Shown: positions 8,766-17,986, counted from the first letter of the stretch. The stretch: 64,000 nucleotides of DNA from Pirellulales bacterium (GCA_016931995.1 JAFGDS010000005.1:1-64000); one strand, 5' to 3'. Made by a program: numbers and translations. The notes: generated from the sequence alone by a model not told the origin.

Positions 8766-10205
8766 ATGTACAAAACCATGACGGTTCTTGGATTGTTGTT
8801 GGCCGTAACGCTTTCGGCGTCGCTGGCGCAGGGCGACGCCGGCCCGCGGTTGCGTCAGCCTTTCGCTGCCCAAACCACGTCATTTGAGAACGAATCGCTC
8901 ACCGCGATGGCCGACCCGGCGTCCGATTCGCCCAGCGACGTCGTCGTTTCCCCGCCCGCCGAGACCTCGCCCGGCCACGCGGCAACCGAAGACTTCAGCC
9001 CGCGCCGGTGTAACCGCCGCTGCGGGCACGGCTGCGGCTGCGGGTGTTGCCTGGGCGAGCCGTGGACGCTGCCTCAGCCGTGCGGGCTCCAGCGGCTGGG
9101 CATCCGGATGGGCGGCTGGATCGAACAAGGCTTCACGGCCAACGCCGAGGACCCCAAGGATCGTTTCAACGGGCCCGTGGGTCTCAACACCCGCAGCGCC
9201 GACTACCAGATGAACCAGCTTTGGTTCTGGCTCGACCGGCCCACCGACGGCCACCGATACGGCTGGGACGTTGGCGGCCACGTCGACCTGGTCTACGGCA
9301 CGGACTGGCCCTACGGACTCGGCCACAACCTTGAAAATCACATCAACGGCATGGATCAGTTCTACGGCATGGTTCTGCCGCAGGCCTACGGCGAGGTGGC
9401 CGTGAGCAACCTCAAGGTCCGCGGCGGCCGGTTCGCCGGACTGCTCTCGTACGAACAGGTGCCTTCGGTGGGCAACTTCTTCTATTCCCACTCCTACACC
9501 ATGTGCTACACCGAGCCGCAGTTGGTCACCGGCGTCATGGCCGATTACCAGATCGCCGACGCGGTCTCCGTCCAGGGCGGCTTCCACCAGGGCTGGTTCA
9601 TGTGGGAAGACATCAACAAGTACAAGGACTTCATGGGCGGCGTCCGTTGGACCAGCCGCGATGGACAAACGAAGCTCTCGTACCATCTGACCAACGGCCG
9701 CCAGGACGGACTGGGTGGTTGGGCCACCAAGAACTGGTACGCCCATAGCATTGTGTTCCAGCGGCGGATCTCGCGCAGAACGCAGTACGTCCTGCAGCAC
9801 AACCTGGGCTATGCCGACGACCTCTACCTGCCCGGCCAGCCCGCCGCCGACGCCGAGTGGTACACGATCAACCAGTATTTGTTCTACCAGATCAACCCGC
9901 GATGGAAGGCCGGCCTTCGTTTCGAGTGGATGCGCGACGACGACGGCGTCCGCGTGGCGGGCCCGGCCGCAAACCCGATGTATCCCCAACTGCGGACGTG
10001 GGACGGCTGGGGCTACGCGGGCGACTTCTACGAACTGACCGCCGGCCTCAATTGGCGGCCCAACGCCAACTGGGTCATCCGACCCGAAGTCCGCTGGGAC
10101 TGGTACCACGGCCTGCGGAATCCCGTCAACCACTCGCGGCCGTTCGACGACGGCAACAGCGACGACCAGCTCACGTTCGCCGTGGACGCCATCGTGACGT
10201 TCTAG
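8766..10205 (+). CDS. Beta-barrel porin-like outer-membrane protein, paralogue 3
   Basis: Third tandem barrel protein, 479 residues, 21 bases after porin 2 with GGAGGATCTCA before the ATG, so probably co-transcribed with it. The signal peptide is MYKTMTVLGLLLAVTLSASL followed by AQG. It has the densest cysteine patch of the three (CNRRCGHGCGCGCCLGE), then GGWIEQGFTANAEDPKDRFN and the family strands. It differs most in the middle (FYGMVLPQAYGEVAVSNLKV), suggesting a different pore lining. It ends AIVTF with a terminal aromatic. Its TAG stop shares the palindrome CTAG with the stop of the convergent gene. Confidence 0.85.
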   Translation: MYKTMTVLGLLLAVTLSASLAQGDAGPRLRQPFAAQTTSFENESLTAMADPASDSPSDVVVSPPAETSPGHAATEDFSPRRCNRRCGHGCGCGCCLGEPWTLPQPCGLQRLGIRMGGWIEQGFTANAEDPKDRFNGPVGLNTRSADYQMNQLWFWLDRPTDGHRYGWDVGGHVDLVYGTDWPYGLGHNLENHINGMDQFYGMVLPQAYGEVAVSNLKVRGGRFAGLLSYEQVPSVGNFFYSHSYTMCYTEPQLVTGVMADYQIADAVSVQGGFHQGWFMWEDINKYKDFMGGVRWTSRDGQTKLSYHLTNGRQDGLGGWATKNWYAHSIVFQRRISRRTQYVLQHNLGYADDLYLPGQPAADAEWYTINQYLFYQINPRWKAGLRFEWMRDDDGVRVAGPAANPMYPQLRTWDGWGYAGDFYELTAGLNWRPNANWVIRPEVRWDWYHGLRNPVNHSRPFDDGNSDDQLTFAVDAIVTF

Positions 10206-12859
10206 CGTTCGGCGGTGAAGCGGTAATTGAGCTTGCGCACGCCGCCGATCTCCTGGGCGCGGATCCAGAGGGTCTTGCCCAGAAGCTGCTCGCCGTTGGG
10301 AAGATGATAGATCCGCACGCGGTTTCCTCGGGGCAGGTCGAGGACGCGGGTTTCTTGCCTGGGGTAGCCCGGCGCCGAAAGCTGACAACGGAAGCTCACG
10401 CGCTCGTCCGTCGCGTTGACGAAGTTCTGAACCACCTCGAGCTGGCCGAGGTGGTTCAGCGACGTGGCGGACTCGATCCAGACGCCGCCCAGCCCCACCT
10501 CGATCTGACGGTATACGCTGAAGTGGTAGAGCTGGTCGGCCTGCACCTCGAAATCCGCCCGGAACTCGTGGACGCCGTTGTTCGCGTCGTAGGGTAGCAG
10601 AATCTCGAACGGCACGCGGACCGACTCGCCGGCCGCCAGCCGGAAGGAGATCCGCCGCGGCGTGACGTTCCAGATATCGGGCACGACGAGATCGACCTGG
10701 CCTCCCGCGCCCCGCGGGAAGTGGTTGCGGATTTCGATCGCGTTTTGATGCTGCCGGCCAAAAATGCTCGGAATCCGGCTCTTTTCCAAGGCGAAGTCCA
10801 TCCGCCATTGCGCCACGGCCTTGTTGAGCCCCGTCACGAAAGACGGCGCCTTCCCCACGGGGACCACCTGCTGCCGTCCGTCGGTCGCGGGCGCGGTCGT
10901 CCGTCCCCAGACGTCGACTTGCCGCACGTTGTCGCCCAGATAGAGAGTCTCCTTGCAGGGTCGATCGTTCCAGACGACCATCACGGCGTCGTCGTGGCGC
11001 GCGAAGATCTCGTTGGAGCTTCCGTTGGGCATCACGATGCTGCCCAGGTGGCGGCTGCCGCCCAAAAGCATGGCCGCCGTCCGCCAAACGAGCAGCATCT
11101 CGCTGGGCGTGCCGTCGTCGTTCAGCAGGCCGCGGTGCGCGTGGAACGGATCGGACGAGAAGACGGCGTCCGCGCCGTCGATCTTCGCGGCCATCATCCG
11201 CCGCACCAGGTCCGTCGCCCGCACGTCCACCGAATACGACCGATCGTCCAACGGCTCCAGAACAACCCACCGGCGCATCCGCTCCTGGCCCAGCGTCCCA
11301 TCCGGCGGGTCGTTCGGCCGCGAGGCGATCAGATAGGTGGACAGCTCTTCGTGCGTCAGCGGCGGTTGGCTGGACAGGGCCAAGAAACGCAGCGACGTCT
11401 GGTTCGCGTCCGTCGGCGGCATCGCGTCGATCCAGTTCCACGCCACGCCCAAATTCACGTCCTCGCCGACGCGGTCCAGGGTCGCCTTGATCTGGGCAAG
11501 CTTCTCGCCGAGCTTCAAACACCCGACGAAGCTCGTGTCCGCGTCCCGCCCCAGTTGCCACCACTGCACCCGCGTCGAAAGCCGCGTGAGCACGGGCTCG
11601 ATGGATGGGTACCAGGCTTCCGGGTTGGCCGTGAAAATGTCCGCGGCCTCCAACAGTCGCGACCGTCCGAAGCGGGCGCGGATTTCGGGTGGAGGCTGGT
11701 CCAACACGCCGATCATCTCGATCCCCTCCGTGGCCAGACGCTCGCTGAATTGAATCAAGTCTTCAATCTCGGCTTCGGTCGTCTCCTTGCCGTACCAGAG
11801 CGGGTATTTCACCCAATGGATGCCCACGTGCCCCAGCAATCGCCCCAACGTCGGCAGCGACAATGGGCCGGCGCCCCGGGGCAGGCTCCAACCGAACTCG
11901 CCACCCAATGGGCTGGGCCACGGCTCGATGATCGCAAAATGGATGACCCGCACGCAGGTCGATCCGTCCTTGCTCCCCAGCAGCTCCGCGCGAACGCGGT
12001 AGAAACCCGGCTCCTTCAACGGCGGCTTCCACGTCACCTGCCCCGATTGGCCGCTCGGGTCGTCCGTGAACCGATCCAGCGACCACTCGGCGCCGCCGGC
12101 CACGCGCCGCACGGCGAGCGGCCGCTCGCTCCGGGCCAGCACGTCGCCGTGGACGCCTTCCAGTTGGAACGAGACGAGGGGCCTTTGCTGTGGAAAACCC
12201 GACGCGCGACACTGAATCTCCACCTCGCCCGGCTTCGTGAAGATGTTGTGCGCAAGCGCCGTGGATAGATTCATCCTCGGCAGACGGCCCAGCCATATGT
12301 CGTTGAACACCGCGGCGCCGGTCAGGTCGCCGCGCGTCCGCGGCTCCAAATGAAGACCGATGACCGCCGTGCGCACGCCCTCCTCCGGCGGCTCCACGGG
12401 ACCCAAACGATACTTCGTCCACCGCTCGACCGTGCAAACGGCCGGCGTCGTGAAACGCGCAAGCGCCTTGTTCTTCTCGTCAAGAAACGTCAGCGAAAAG
12501 AAAGCCCGGTCATGTTTGAGACCCTCCGTTTTCATCTGCCCCTCGAGGACGTACGCGTAAAGCGCCGTCACGTCGATCGGCGGACTATAGGCGACCGCCC
12601 CCCCGCCGTCCAACTCGATCCGGAGGCACCGATTTCCCACGGGCGACGGCTCGTCGCTCATCAAGATCTCGACGTAGTGGGGGAATCCTGGCCCCTGACG
12701 CCGCGTCCAGTGGTCCGGCCAACCATCGAAATTCACGTCCCACGCCTGGCCGAAATCGCATTCGAAGACCGGTTTGGCGCCGGGATAACGGGCGTCCAAG
12801 GGCGCGCTCGGCCCCGCCGTCAGAATCCCCAAGGTCAGAATTGCGGCTATCGTCGCCAT
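10202..12859 (-). CDS. Large secreted glycosidase-like protein
   Basis: An 885-residue protein with a short hydrophobic N-terminus (ATIAAILTLGILTAG), so probably exported. Residues about 30-200 look like a carbohydrate-binding beta-sandwich (FDGWPDHWTRRQGPGFPHYV onward). The middle, from about residue 325, resembles a TIM-barrel glycoside hydrolase: GIHWVKYPLWYGKETTEAEI, EGIEMIGVLDQPPP and a later VQWWQLGRDAD segment. The C-terminal 250 residues look like beta-rich accessory domains. No family can be named with confidence and catalytic acids are not assigned. It is convergent with porin 3, sharing the 4-base CTAG, and divergent from the signal peptidase paralogue. Confidence 0.75.
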   Translation of the reverse strand: MATIAAILTLGILTAGPSAPLDARYPGAKPVFECDFGQAWDVNFDGWPDHWTRRQGPGFPHYVEILMSDEPSPVGNRCLRIELDGGGAVAYSPPIDVTALYAYVLEGQMKTEGLKHDRAFFSLTFLDEKNKALARFTTPAVCTVERWTKYRLGPVEPPEEGVRTAVIGLHLEPRTRGDLTGAAVFNDIWLGRLPRMNLSTALAHNIFTKPGEVEIQCRASGFPQQRPLVSFQLEGVHGDVLARSERPLAVRRVAGGAEWSLDRFTDDPSGQSGQVTWKPPLKEPGFYRVRAELLGSKDGSTCVRVIHFAIIEPWPSPLGGEFGWSLPRGAGPLSLPTLGRLLGHVGIHWVKYPLWYGKETTEAEIEDLIQFSERLATEGIEMIGVLDQPPPEIRARFGRSRLLEAADIFTANPEAWYPSIEPVLTRLSTRVQWWQLGRDADTSFVGCLKLGEKLAQIKATLDRVGEDVNLGVAWNWIDAMPPTDANQTSLRFLALSSQPPLTHEELSTYLIASRPNDPPDGTLGQERMRRWVVLEPLDDRSYSVDVRATDLVRRMMAAKIDGADAVFSSDPFHAHRGLLNDDGTPSEMLLVWRTAAMLLGGSRHLGSIVMPNGSSNEIFARHDDAVMVVWNDRPCKETLYLGDNVRQVDVWGRTTAPATDGRQQVVPVGKAPSFVTGLNKAVAQWRMDFALEKSRIPSIFGRQHQNAIEIRNHFPRGAGGQVDLVVPDIWNVTPRRISFRLAAGESVRVPFEILLPYDANNGVHEFRADFEVQADQLYHFSVYRQIEVGLGGVWIESATSLNHLGQLEVVQNFVNATDERVSFRCQLSAPGYPRQETRVLDLPRGNRVRIYHLPNGEQLLGKTLWIRAQEIGGVRKLNYRFTAER

Positions 12860-12957
12860 GCGTGCCCCCGAGGGACTATCGCCCCCGCAGGTGTCCTGGT
12901 TTTCGCCCCTTCCGCACTTTATCCTATGGGAAGGGTATCACACGTTCGGTCCAGGCG

Positions 12958-14496
12958 ATGCCCGCCACGAAGCCAGTACCCGTTTTCCACAAACCTTGCG
13001 TTGTCGTACTAAACCGGCGTCGCGACGCGGGCGGATGGATGGGGGCCGCGACCACGCTCTTGCCAGCACGTGCCGTGTTTCCGCAACAACCCACAGACTC
13101 GATACCATCGATTCCTCCGCGCCGATGGAGGCGATCGCGCCGGGCGGCCCAGGGTCTCCTACTCGGGCTCGTCGTGCTGCTGGTGACGGAGACCTGGCTG
13201 GTTGACGGGATTGCCCCGCCCTTGGACGTCTCGGGTGGGTCGATGGCCGAAACGATCCTCGGCCCCCACCGGGTGATCGTTTGCCGCGACTGTGGGCGCC
13301 GCTTCCGCTGCGACACCCGAGACGCTCACCCCGGGCGGCCTGCCACGTGTCCCAACTGCGGCTTCGGCCGCAATCCCGCGGCCGATGCGCGGGAGTTGCC
13401 CGGCGATCGGATCCTGATGGATCGCGCGACGTGGCGGGTGTTCCCCCCGACGCGCTGGGAAGTGGCTGCCTTCCGCGACCCCCGCGCGCCCGGACGAATC
13501 GCGGTCAAGCGGATCGTCGGTCTGCCGGGTGAGTCGGTCGAGATCCGCCGCGGCGACGTATTCATCGACGGGCGGATCCAGCGCAAGCCGCTGGCGCGCC
13601 AGCGGGCCATGGCCGTGTTGGTCCACGACGCGGATCATCCCTCGCGAGCCCCCGACGCGCCGGAGTCGCGCTGGCGGCCCGAACCGGCCGACGTGCCCTG
13701 GGGCTCGGCCGGCGGGCGATTCGCCCATCCCGCGCGGCCCGATGCCAAGCGGGTCGATTGGCTCGTTTACCATCACGCCATCCGACTTGGCGATTGCTTT
13801 TCGGCAGGGCCCGTCACGGACGACGATACGTATAACCTGGCGCGACCGCGACGCGCGGAGGAGGTCTCCACGGTGACCGACCTGCTGTTGGGCTTCGAGG
13901 TGCGGCGCCACTACGGCCGCGGCAGGCTTCTGGTCCGCGCCACCGACGGCGGCGAGGTTTTCGAGGTGGGCATCGACCCCGGCCGAGAGCGGTTCGAGGT
14001 CCTCCGCGGCGGACGCCCCATCCCGGTGGCCGAAGGGTCGCTGCCGGGACTTGGGCCGACGTTCCTGGTCGAGGTCTCTCTGTTTGACGCGGCGTTGACC
14101 TTGGCGATCGACGGGCGGGAGGTGGCCTCCGTGGCCTACGAACCCAACCCCAAGCGCCGGCCCGACGACCGGCCCTGGGCCCTCGGCGCGAAGGAGTTGG
14201 GCGTGGAGCTGGGGTCGGTTCGGGTGTATCGGGACGTGTATTACACCCACCCCCTCGGGCCGCTCGCCCGCTGGGCGGTGGACCGCCCCGTGGCACTCGG
14301 CCCGGACGAATTCTTCGTCTTGGGCGACAACAGCCCGATCTCCGAAGACAGCCGCACCTGGCCCGACGGACCTGGCCTAGACGCTAAGTTCCTGATTGGC
14401 AAGCCCTTAGCGGTCCATATTCCATCCGACGAGGCGCGGCTGGGTCCCTGGCACATCCGCGTTCCGGCGGTCGGACGGATCCGGTATATTCGCTGA
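12958..14496 (+). CDS. Signal peptidase I paralogue with zinc ribbon and beta-sandwich insert
   Basis: Serine-lysine leader peptidase (S26) predicted to sit in the inner membrane with its active site outside. A TM segment (GLLLGLVVLLVTETWLVDGI) precedes SGGSMAETI (Ser95) and RIAVKRIVGLPGE (Lys184), with the C-terminal box FFVLGDNSPISEDSRTW intact. Two features are unusual: a zinc-ribbon-like CRDCGRRFRC...CPNCGFG between the Ser and Lys boxes, and a roughly 200-residue beta-rich insertion ending VYRDVYYTHP before the last box. Start is uncertain: this ATG gives 512 residues and a second ATG at 13039 gives 485. Paired with lepB next door; possibly a specialised paralogue. Confidence 0.85.
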   Translation: MPATKPVPVFHKPCVVVLNRRRDAGGWMGAATTLLPARAVFPQQPTDSIPSIPPRRWRRSRRAAQGLLLGLVVLLVTETWLVDGIAPPLDVSGGSMAETILGPHRVIVCRDCGRRFRCDTRDAHPGRPATCPNCGFGRNPAADARELPGDRILMDRATWRVFPPTRWEVAAFRDPRAPGRIAVKRIVGLPGESVEIRRGDVFIDGRIQRKPLARQRAMAVLVHDADHPSRAPDAPESRWRPEPADVPWGSAGGRFAHPARPDAKRVDWLVYHHAIRLGDCFSAGPVTDDDTYNLARPRRAEEVSTVTDLLLGFEVRRHYGRGRLLVRATDGGEVFEVGIDPGRERFEVLRGGRPIPVAEGSLPGLGPTFLVEVSLFDAALTLAIDGREVASVAYEPNPKRRPDDRPWALGAKELGVELGSVRVYRDVYYTHPLGPLARWAVDRPVALGPDEFFVLGDNSPISEDSRTWPDGPGLDAKFLIGKPLAVHIPSDEARLGPWHIRVPAVGRIRYIR

Positions 14497-14513
14497 CTTG
14501 GCCGGAACGCCGG

Positions 14514-14519
14514 TACAAT
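14514..14519 (+). promoter_or_regulatory. Possible -10 element before lepB
   Basis: TACAAT, 165 bases upstream of the lepB ATG and just after the stop of its paralogue. No acceptable -35 lies at the right distance, so the match is weak. Confidence 0.25.
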
Positions 14520-14541
14520 ACGCTTTGGCGGCCGGCGCCAC

Positions 14542-14667
14542 GATCTCCCCTCGGTCCACTTGCGGGAGGGGGCTGAGCGTGAGGGGTTTTGGATCGATAA
14601 CACGTAAGGGGTATTCACCACTTCGCACCGCCCTCACCCTAACCCTCTCCCGGAGGGAGAGGGGACG
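14542..14667. repeat. Family E palindromic repeats (two arms)
   Basis: The left arm carries CTTGCGGGAGGGGGCTGAGC and GTGAGGGG; the right arm is CCCTCACCCTAACCCTCTCC followed by CGGAGGGAGAGGGG, itself a hairpin. Together they fill the spacer between the two signal peptidase genes and stop about 5 bases before the GAAGGA ribosome-binding site of lepB. Confidence 0.75.
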
Positions 14668-14683
14668 GTGAAGGAAATCCTTC

Positions 14684-16528
14684 ATGGCCAAAAAGAAACG
14701 CGACCGAAAGCCCGCTCCCGTCCCCCCCGCCGACGACCGGCAGCGCCAGGGCAAAGCCGTGTCTCCGGCGCCGACCCCCACCCCCGGCGCCCGGGCCCAG
14801 GCGATCACCCGCGAGCTGGTCGAGATGATCGTCACGGCGTTCGTCCTGGCGTTTCTGTTTCGCACGTTCGAGGCCGAGGCGTTTGTGATTCCCACTGGGT
14901 CGATGGCCACGACGCTGATGGGCCGGCACAAGGACGTGGAGTGCCCGATGTGCCACTATCCCTACCAAGTCAGCGCTAGCGAGGAGGTCAACAGCGAAAC
15001 GGGAGCCCCCGCCCGCGACGAGGATGGATACCCCATCAAGGTGACCGACGGCACGTGCCCGATGTGTCACTACGAAATGCGGCTCGCCCAAGAGGACTCG
15101 TACAACGGCGACCGCATTCTCGTCAACAAGTTTGCCTATCAATTTTCCGATCCCGAGCGGTTTGACGTGGCCGTGTTCCATTGTCCAGACGAGGCGCGGA
15201 CGAACTACGTCAAGCGGATCACGGGCTTGCCCGGCGAGACGATTCGGATTCGCAACGGCGACCTTTTCGTGAGGAAGGACGGCCAGAGCGGATTCGAAAT
15301 CGCCCGAAAGCCACCGGGCAAGTTTCTGGCGATGCTCCGCACCGTGTACGACAACGACCGCGTGCTGCCCGAAAAGCTCCTGGCGCGCGGGTGGCCGGCC
15401 CGATGGCAGGCCGCCGACTCGACCGGCGGGTGGCGAGTCTCCGAGGATCACCGGTCGTTCGCCGCGGACGGCAAGCAGCCGGGCGAGGCGTGGCTCCGCT
15501 ACCACCACTACCTGCCCAATCCGGGCATTTGGAAACGCCTGGAGCGGGGCGAGCCCTTGACGGCCGACGTATTGCCCAAACCACGTCTGGTGGCCGACGA
15601 TTGCCAGTACAACTCGACCGTCACCATTGCGGTCCATCGGAAAAAGGAGGAGTTCAAGGCGGATCAAAAGGCGCAGTGGGAGCAGCAGCGCCGGATGGGA
15701 TTCCGCGCGCCCGCCGCGTCCGACAGCGTTTTCCCGCGGGACTGGGAAGACAACGGCCTGGGCTTGCACTGGGTCGGCGATCTGGCCGTGGCCTGTACGC
15801 TCGCCGTCCGCGGAGAGTCCGGCTCGGTCCTCTTCGAGCTGGTCGAGGGCGTGCGCACGATGCGATGCCGGCTCGACGCGGCCACCGGCCAGGCGACGCT
15901 CTCGATCTCCGGTCCCGAGGGGCTCGCGTGGACCGGGCAAACCCGCATCCGAGGGCCGGGCGAGTACGAGATTCTCTTCGCCAACGTGGACGACGAGCTG
16001 CGTCTGTCGGTCGATGGACGTTGGATCACGTTCGACAGGCCAACGGCCCACCCGCCGTTGGGAAACGATTCGCCCACCGACGCGGATCTCTCGCCGGTGG
16101 GCATCGCCTCGGTCGGGGCGGACGTCGAAGTCCACCACCTCCGCATCCTGCGCGATACGTACTACATCGCCGACAAGGACAACCACGGCCCCGTGTCGGA
16201 TTTCGAGGATCCGACGTTGTTGTACCGAGACGACCTGCCCGCGACGATCGCCGGCGTCATGTCCTCGCCGAAAACGTACGCCCGGGCCAAGCGGCGGCAC
16301 GTTGATTTTACCCTCGAGAAGGACCAGTTCCTCGCCCTGGGCGACAACAGCGCCCGGAGTAAGGACAGCCGGCTTTGGGCGGGCGTGCATTACGTCGACC
16401 GGGAACTCTTGATCGGCCAGGCCCTGTGCATCTACTGGCCCCATTCGTGGGACGAGATCCGCCTGGGCGACTGGAAGATCCCATTCCCCTTCTTCCCCAA
16501 TTTTGCGAAGATGGGGTTCGTGCGGTAG
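14684..16528 (+). CDS. lepB: Signal peptidase I with large insertions
   Basis: Inner-membrane leader peptidase that cleaves Sec and Tat signal peptides. TM segment EMIVTAFVLAFLFRTFEAEA (about residues 47-66), IPTGSMATTLMG with catalytic Ser73, NYVKRITGLPGETIRI with Lys177, and C-terminal FLALGDNSARSKDSR are all intact. At 614 residues it is about twice the usual length. Cys87/90 (CPMCHYPY) and Cys125/128 (CPMCHYE) form a split zinc ribbon between the Ser and Lys boxes. A roughly 300-residue insertion before the last box includes a charged helical part and a beta-sandwich-like part ending ILRDTYYIAD. GAAGGA precedes the ATG. An upstream paralogue shares this architecture. Confidence 0.93.
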   Translation: MAKKKRDRKPAPVPPADDRQRQGKAVSPAPTPTPGARAQAITRELVEMIVTAFVLAFLFRTFEAEAFVIPTGSMATTLMGRHKDVECPMCHYPYQVSASEEVNSETGAPARDEDGYPIKVTDGTCPMCHYEMRLAQEDSYNGDRILVNKFAYQFSDPERFDVAVFHCPDEARTNYVKRITGLPGETIRIRNGDLFVRKDGQSGFEIARKPPGKFLAMLRTVYDNDRVLPEKLLARGWPARWQAADSTGGWRVSEDHRSFAADGKQPGEAWLRYHHYLPNPGIWKRLERGEPLTADVLPKPRLVADDCQYNSTVTIAVHRKKEEFKADQKAQWEQQRRMGFRAPAASDSVFPRDWEDNGLGLHWVGDLAVACTLAVRGESGSVLFELVEGVRTMRCRLDAATGQATLSISGPEGLAWTGQTRIRGPGEYEILFANVDDELRLSVDGRWITFDRPTAHPPLGNDSPTDADLSPVGIASVGADVEVHHLRILRDTYYIADKDNHGPVSDFEDPTLLYRDDLPATIAGVMSSPKTYARAKRRHVDFTLEKDQFLALGDNSARSKDSRLWAGVHYVDRELLIGQALCIYWPHSWDEIRLGDWKIPFPFFPNFAKMGFVR

Positions 16529-16559
16529 GACGGCAACTTGTAGGGTAAGCGTTCGCAGG

Positions 16560-16684
16560 CCGGGGACTGGTGCATTTTCGGCCACTTGGCCTACCACTTG
16601 CGGACGACACGCAAGCCGAAAAGATGCACCTGTCCCCTTTGGTGGCGCACCCCCGGCCCCTTTCCCGCTTTCCGGGAGAGGGGA
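16560..16684. repeat. Repeat pair before the LptB-type gene (families H and E)
   Basis: GGGGACTGGTGCATTTTCGG at the left and its inverse CCGAAAAGATGCACCTGTCC at about 16617-16636 form widely separated arms. These are followed by a family E hairpin, CCCCTTTCCCGCTTTCCGGG then AGAGGGGAG, ending about 30 bases before the start codon of the ABC ATPase. Confidence 0.65.
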
Positions 16685-16714
16685 GAAGAATTCGACAAAC
16701 ACGGACGTGCCGCG

Positions 16715-17518
16715 ATGCCCATGCTGGAAGTGACAGGGTTGGTCAAGGTCTACGGCGCCCGCCGGGTGGTCGATGGCGTCGATTTCGTCGTCGAGCGGGG
16801 CGAGATCGTCGGCCTTTTGGGCCCCAACGGCGCCGGCAAGACGACCAGCTTCCGCATGACCTGCGGCATGATCGAGCCCAACGCCGGCCGCGTCGTCCTG
16901 GGCGGCAAGGACGTCACCAACTGGCCCATGTATCGCCGGGCGCTCGAGGGCCACATGGGCTATCTCGCCCAGGAGTCGAGCGTCTTCCGCAAGCTCTCGG
17001 TCGAAAAGAACCTGCTGGGCGTCATGGAGATGCTCGGCCGGCACGACCGCAAGGCCCGGCGACGCCGCTGCGACGAGCTCCTGGAGCAATTCGACATCAC
17101 GCGGCTCCGCAAGAGCCTGGCCATGTCCCTGTCCGGCGGCGAGCGGCGCCGGCTCGAGATCGCCCGGGCGCTGGTGTCCGATCCCGAGATCATCTTGCTG
17201 GACGAGCCCTTCACGGGCATCGACCCGGTGACCATCGCCAGCATCCAGCGGATCATCCGCCGGTTGCGGAGCGAGGGCATCGCCATTCTCGTCACGGACC
17301 ATCAGGTTCGCGAGACGCTCGAAATCACCAACCGCAGCTACGTGATCCGCGCCGGCAAGGTGCTCTGCCACGGCACGCCGGAACAAGTGCTGGCCAATCC
17401 CGAGGCGCGGAAATACTACTTCGGCGAGGACATGGAGATTGGCCGGTCCGTCCCCCGTCCCCACCGCCCCGAAGACCACCAGGCCGCCCCGCCCGCCCGC
17501 GTCATCCGCCGCGTGTGA
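16715..17518 (+). CDS. lptB: ABC transporter ATP-binding protein, LptB type
   Basis: ATPase expected to drive lipopolysaccharide extraction by the LptBFG complex. Walker A GLLGPNGAGKTTSF, LptB-like YLAQESSVFRKLSVEKNLLG, signature LSGGERRRLEIARAL, Walker B IILLDEPFTGIDP and switch His in VTDHQVRETLEITNRSYVI all match LptB closely. The 267 residues include a Pro/Arg-rich tail of about 25 residues beyond the usual end. The start (MPMLEVTGLVKVYGARRV) has a choice of two adjacent ATGs and no strong Shine-Dalgarno. The partner LptF/G/A/C genes are not in the window. A branched-chain-type ABC ATPase is the less likely alternative. Confidence 0.88.
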   Translation: MPMLEVTGLVKVYGARRVVDGVDFVVERGEIVGLLGPNGAGKTTSFRMTCGMIEPNAGRVVLGGKDVTNWPMYRRALEGHMGYLAQESSVFRKLSVEKNLLGVMEMLGRHDRKARRRRCDELLEQFDITRLRKSLAMSLSGGERRRLEIARALVSDPEIILLDEPFTGIDPVTIASIQRIIRRLRSEGIAILVTDHQVRETLEITNRSYVIRAGKVLCHGTPEQVLANPEARKYYFGEDMEIGRSVPRPHRPEDHQAAPPARVIRRV

Positions 17519-17986
17519 CGCGCCATGGGGACCATCCCTATTTTCGCGCACGGGGACTGTCCCGATTTTCGCGCAGCGAAAAGGGGACTGTTCCCTTTGG
17601 CCCTGCCATCCGACTGCGGGATGCGCGCAGCCAAGATGCGACCCAGGTGCGGCTTCGCCGCCGGATTTTCCAAGGCATGGCTCGGGTGTCCAACGGCGAG
17701 AAGAAAGAGCGGCCCCGAGTCGCATAGGCGCTAGCCCGCCTGATGTGCCAATGGCACACGCTTGACGCAAACACCATTGGACACCCGAGCCATGCCTCAA
17801 AAATCCCGGGCCGAAGGCCCGCCCATTCTTGAGCCAGACAAATGCTACTCGTTGCGCCGACGAGATCTTTCGCTGCGCTCAGGATGACGGCTGGGTACCA
17901 TGGCCACGCTTGCTTAGCCATGTATCGTGTTTCTCGGGAGAACATGCCCACGGCGAGCGTGGGCATGGCGCCCCCAAACCCTACAT
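17519..17986. repeat. Repeat-filled intergenic region (families H, F, A, D)
   Basis: 468 bases with no gene. About 17525-17600 contains the GGGGACTGTCCC-type motif three times (family H). About 17630-17842 is a large inverted repeat: one arm, GGACACCCGAGCCATGCCTT (read on the minus strand) at 17660-17695, faces a second, GGACACCCGAGCCATGCCTC, at 17779-17798, each followed outward by AAAATCC and a CG-rich hairpin (family F). A half family A copy lies at 17861-17890 and a family D palindrome, CATGCCCACGGCGAGCGTGG, ends at about 17975, just past the DMT permease stop. Confidence 0.75.

Noticed and set aside
8880-11564. 894-codon open frame on the minus strand
   Set aside because: Antisense to porin 3, and in a different frame from the glycosidase-like protein; no recognisable domain.
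12841-12957. Longer N-terminus for the signal peptidase paralogue
   Set aside because: The added residues overlap the start of the divergent gene and are Arg/Pro-rich without protein character.
14639-17800. 1,053-codon open frame on the minus strand
   Set aside because: Antisense to lepB and the LptB-type gene, both of which have intact motifs.
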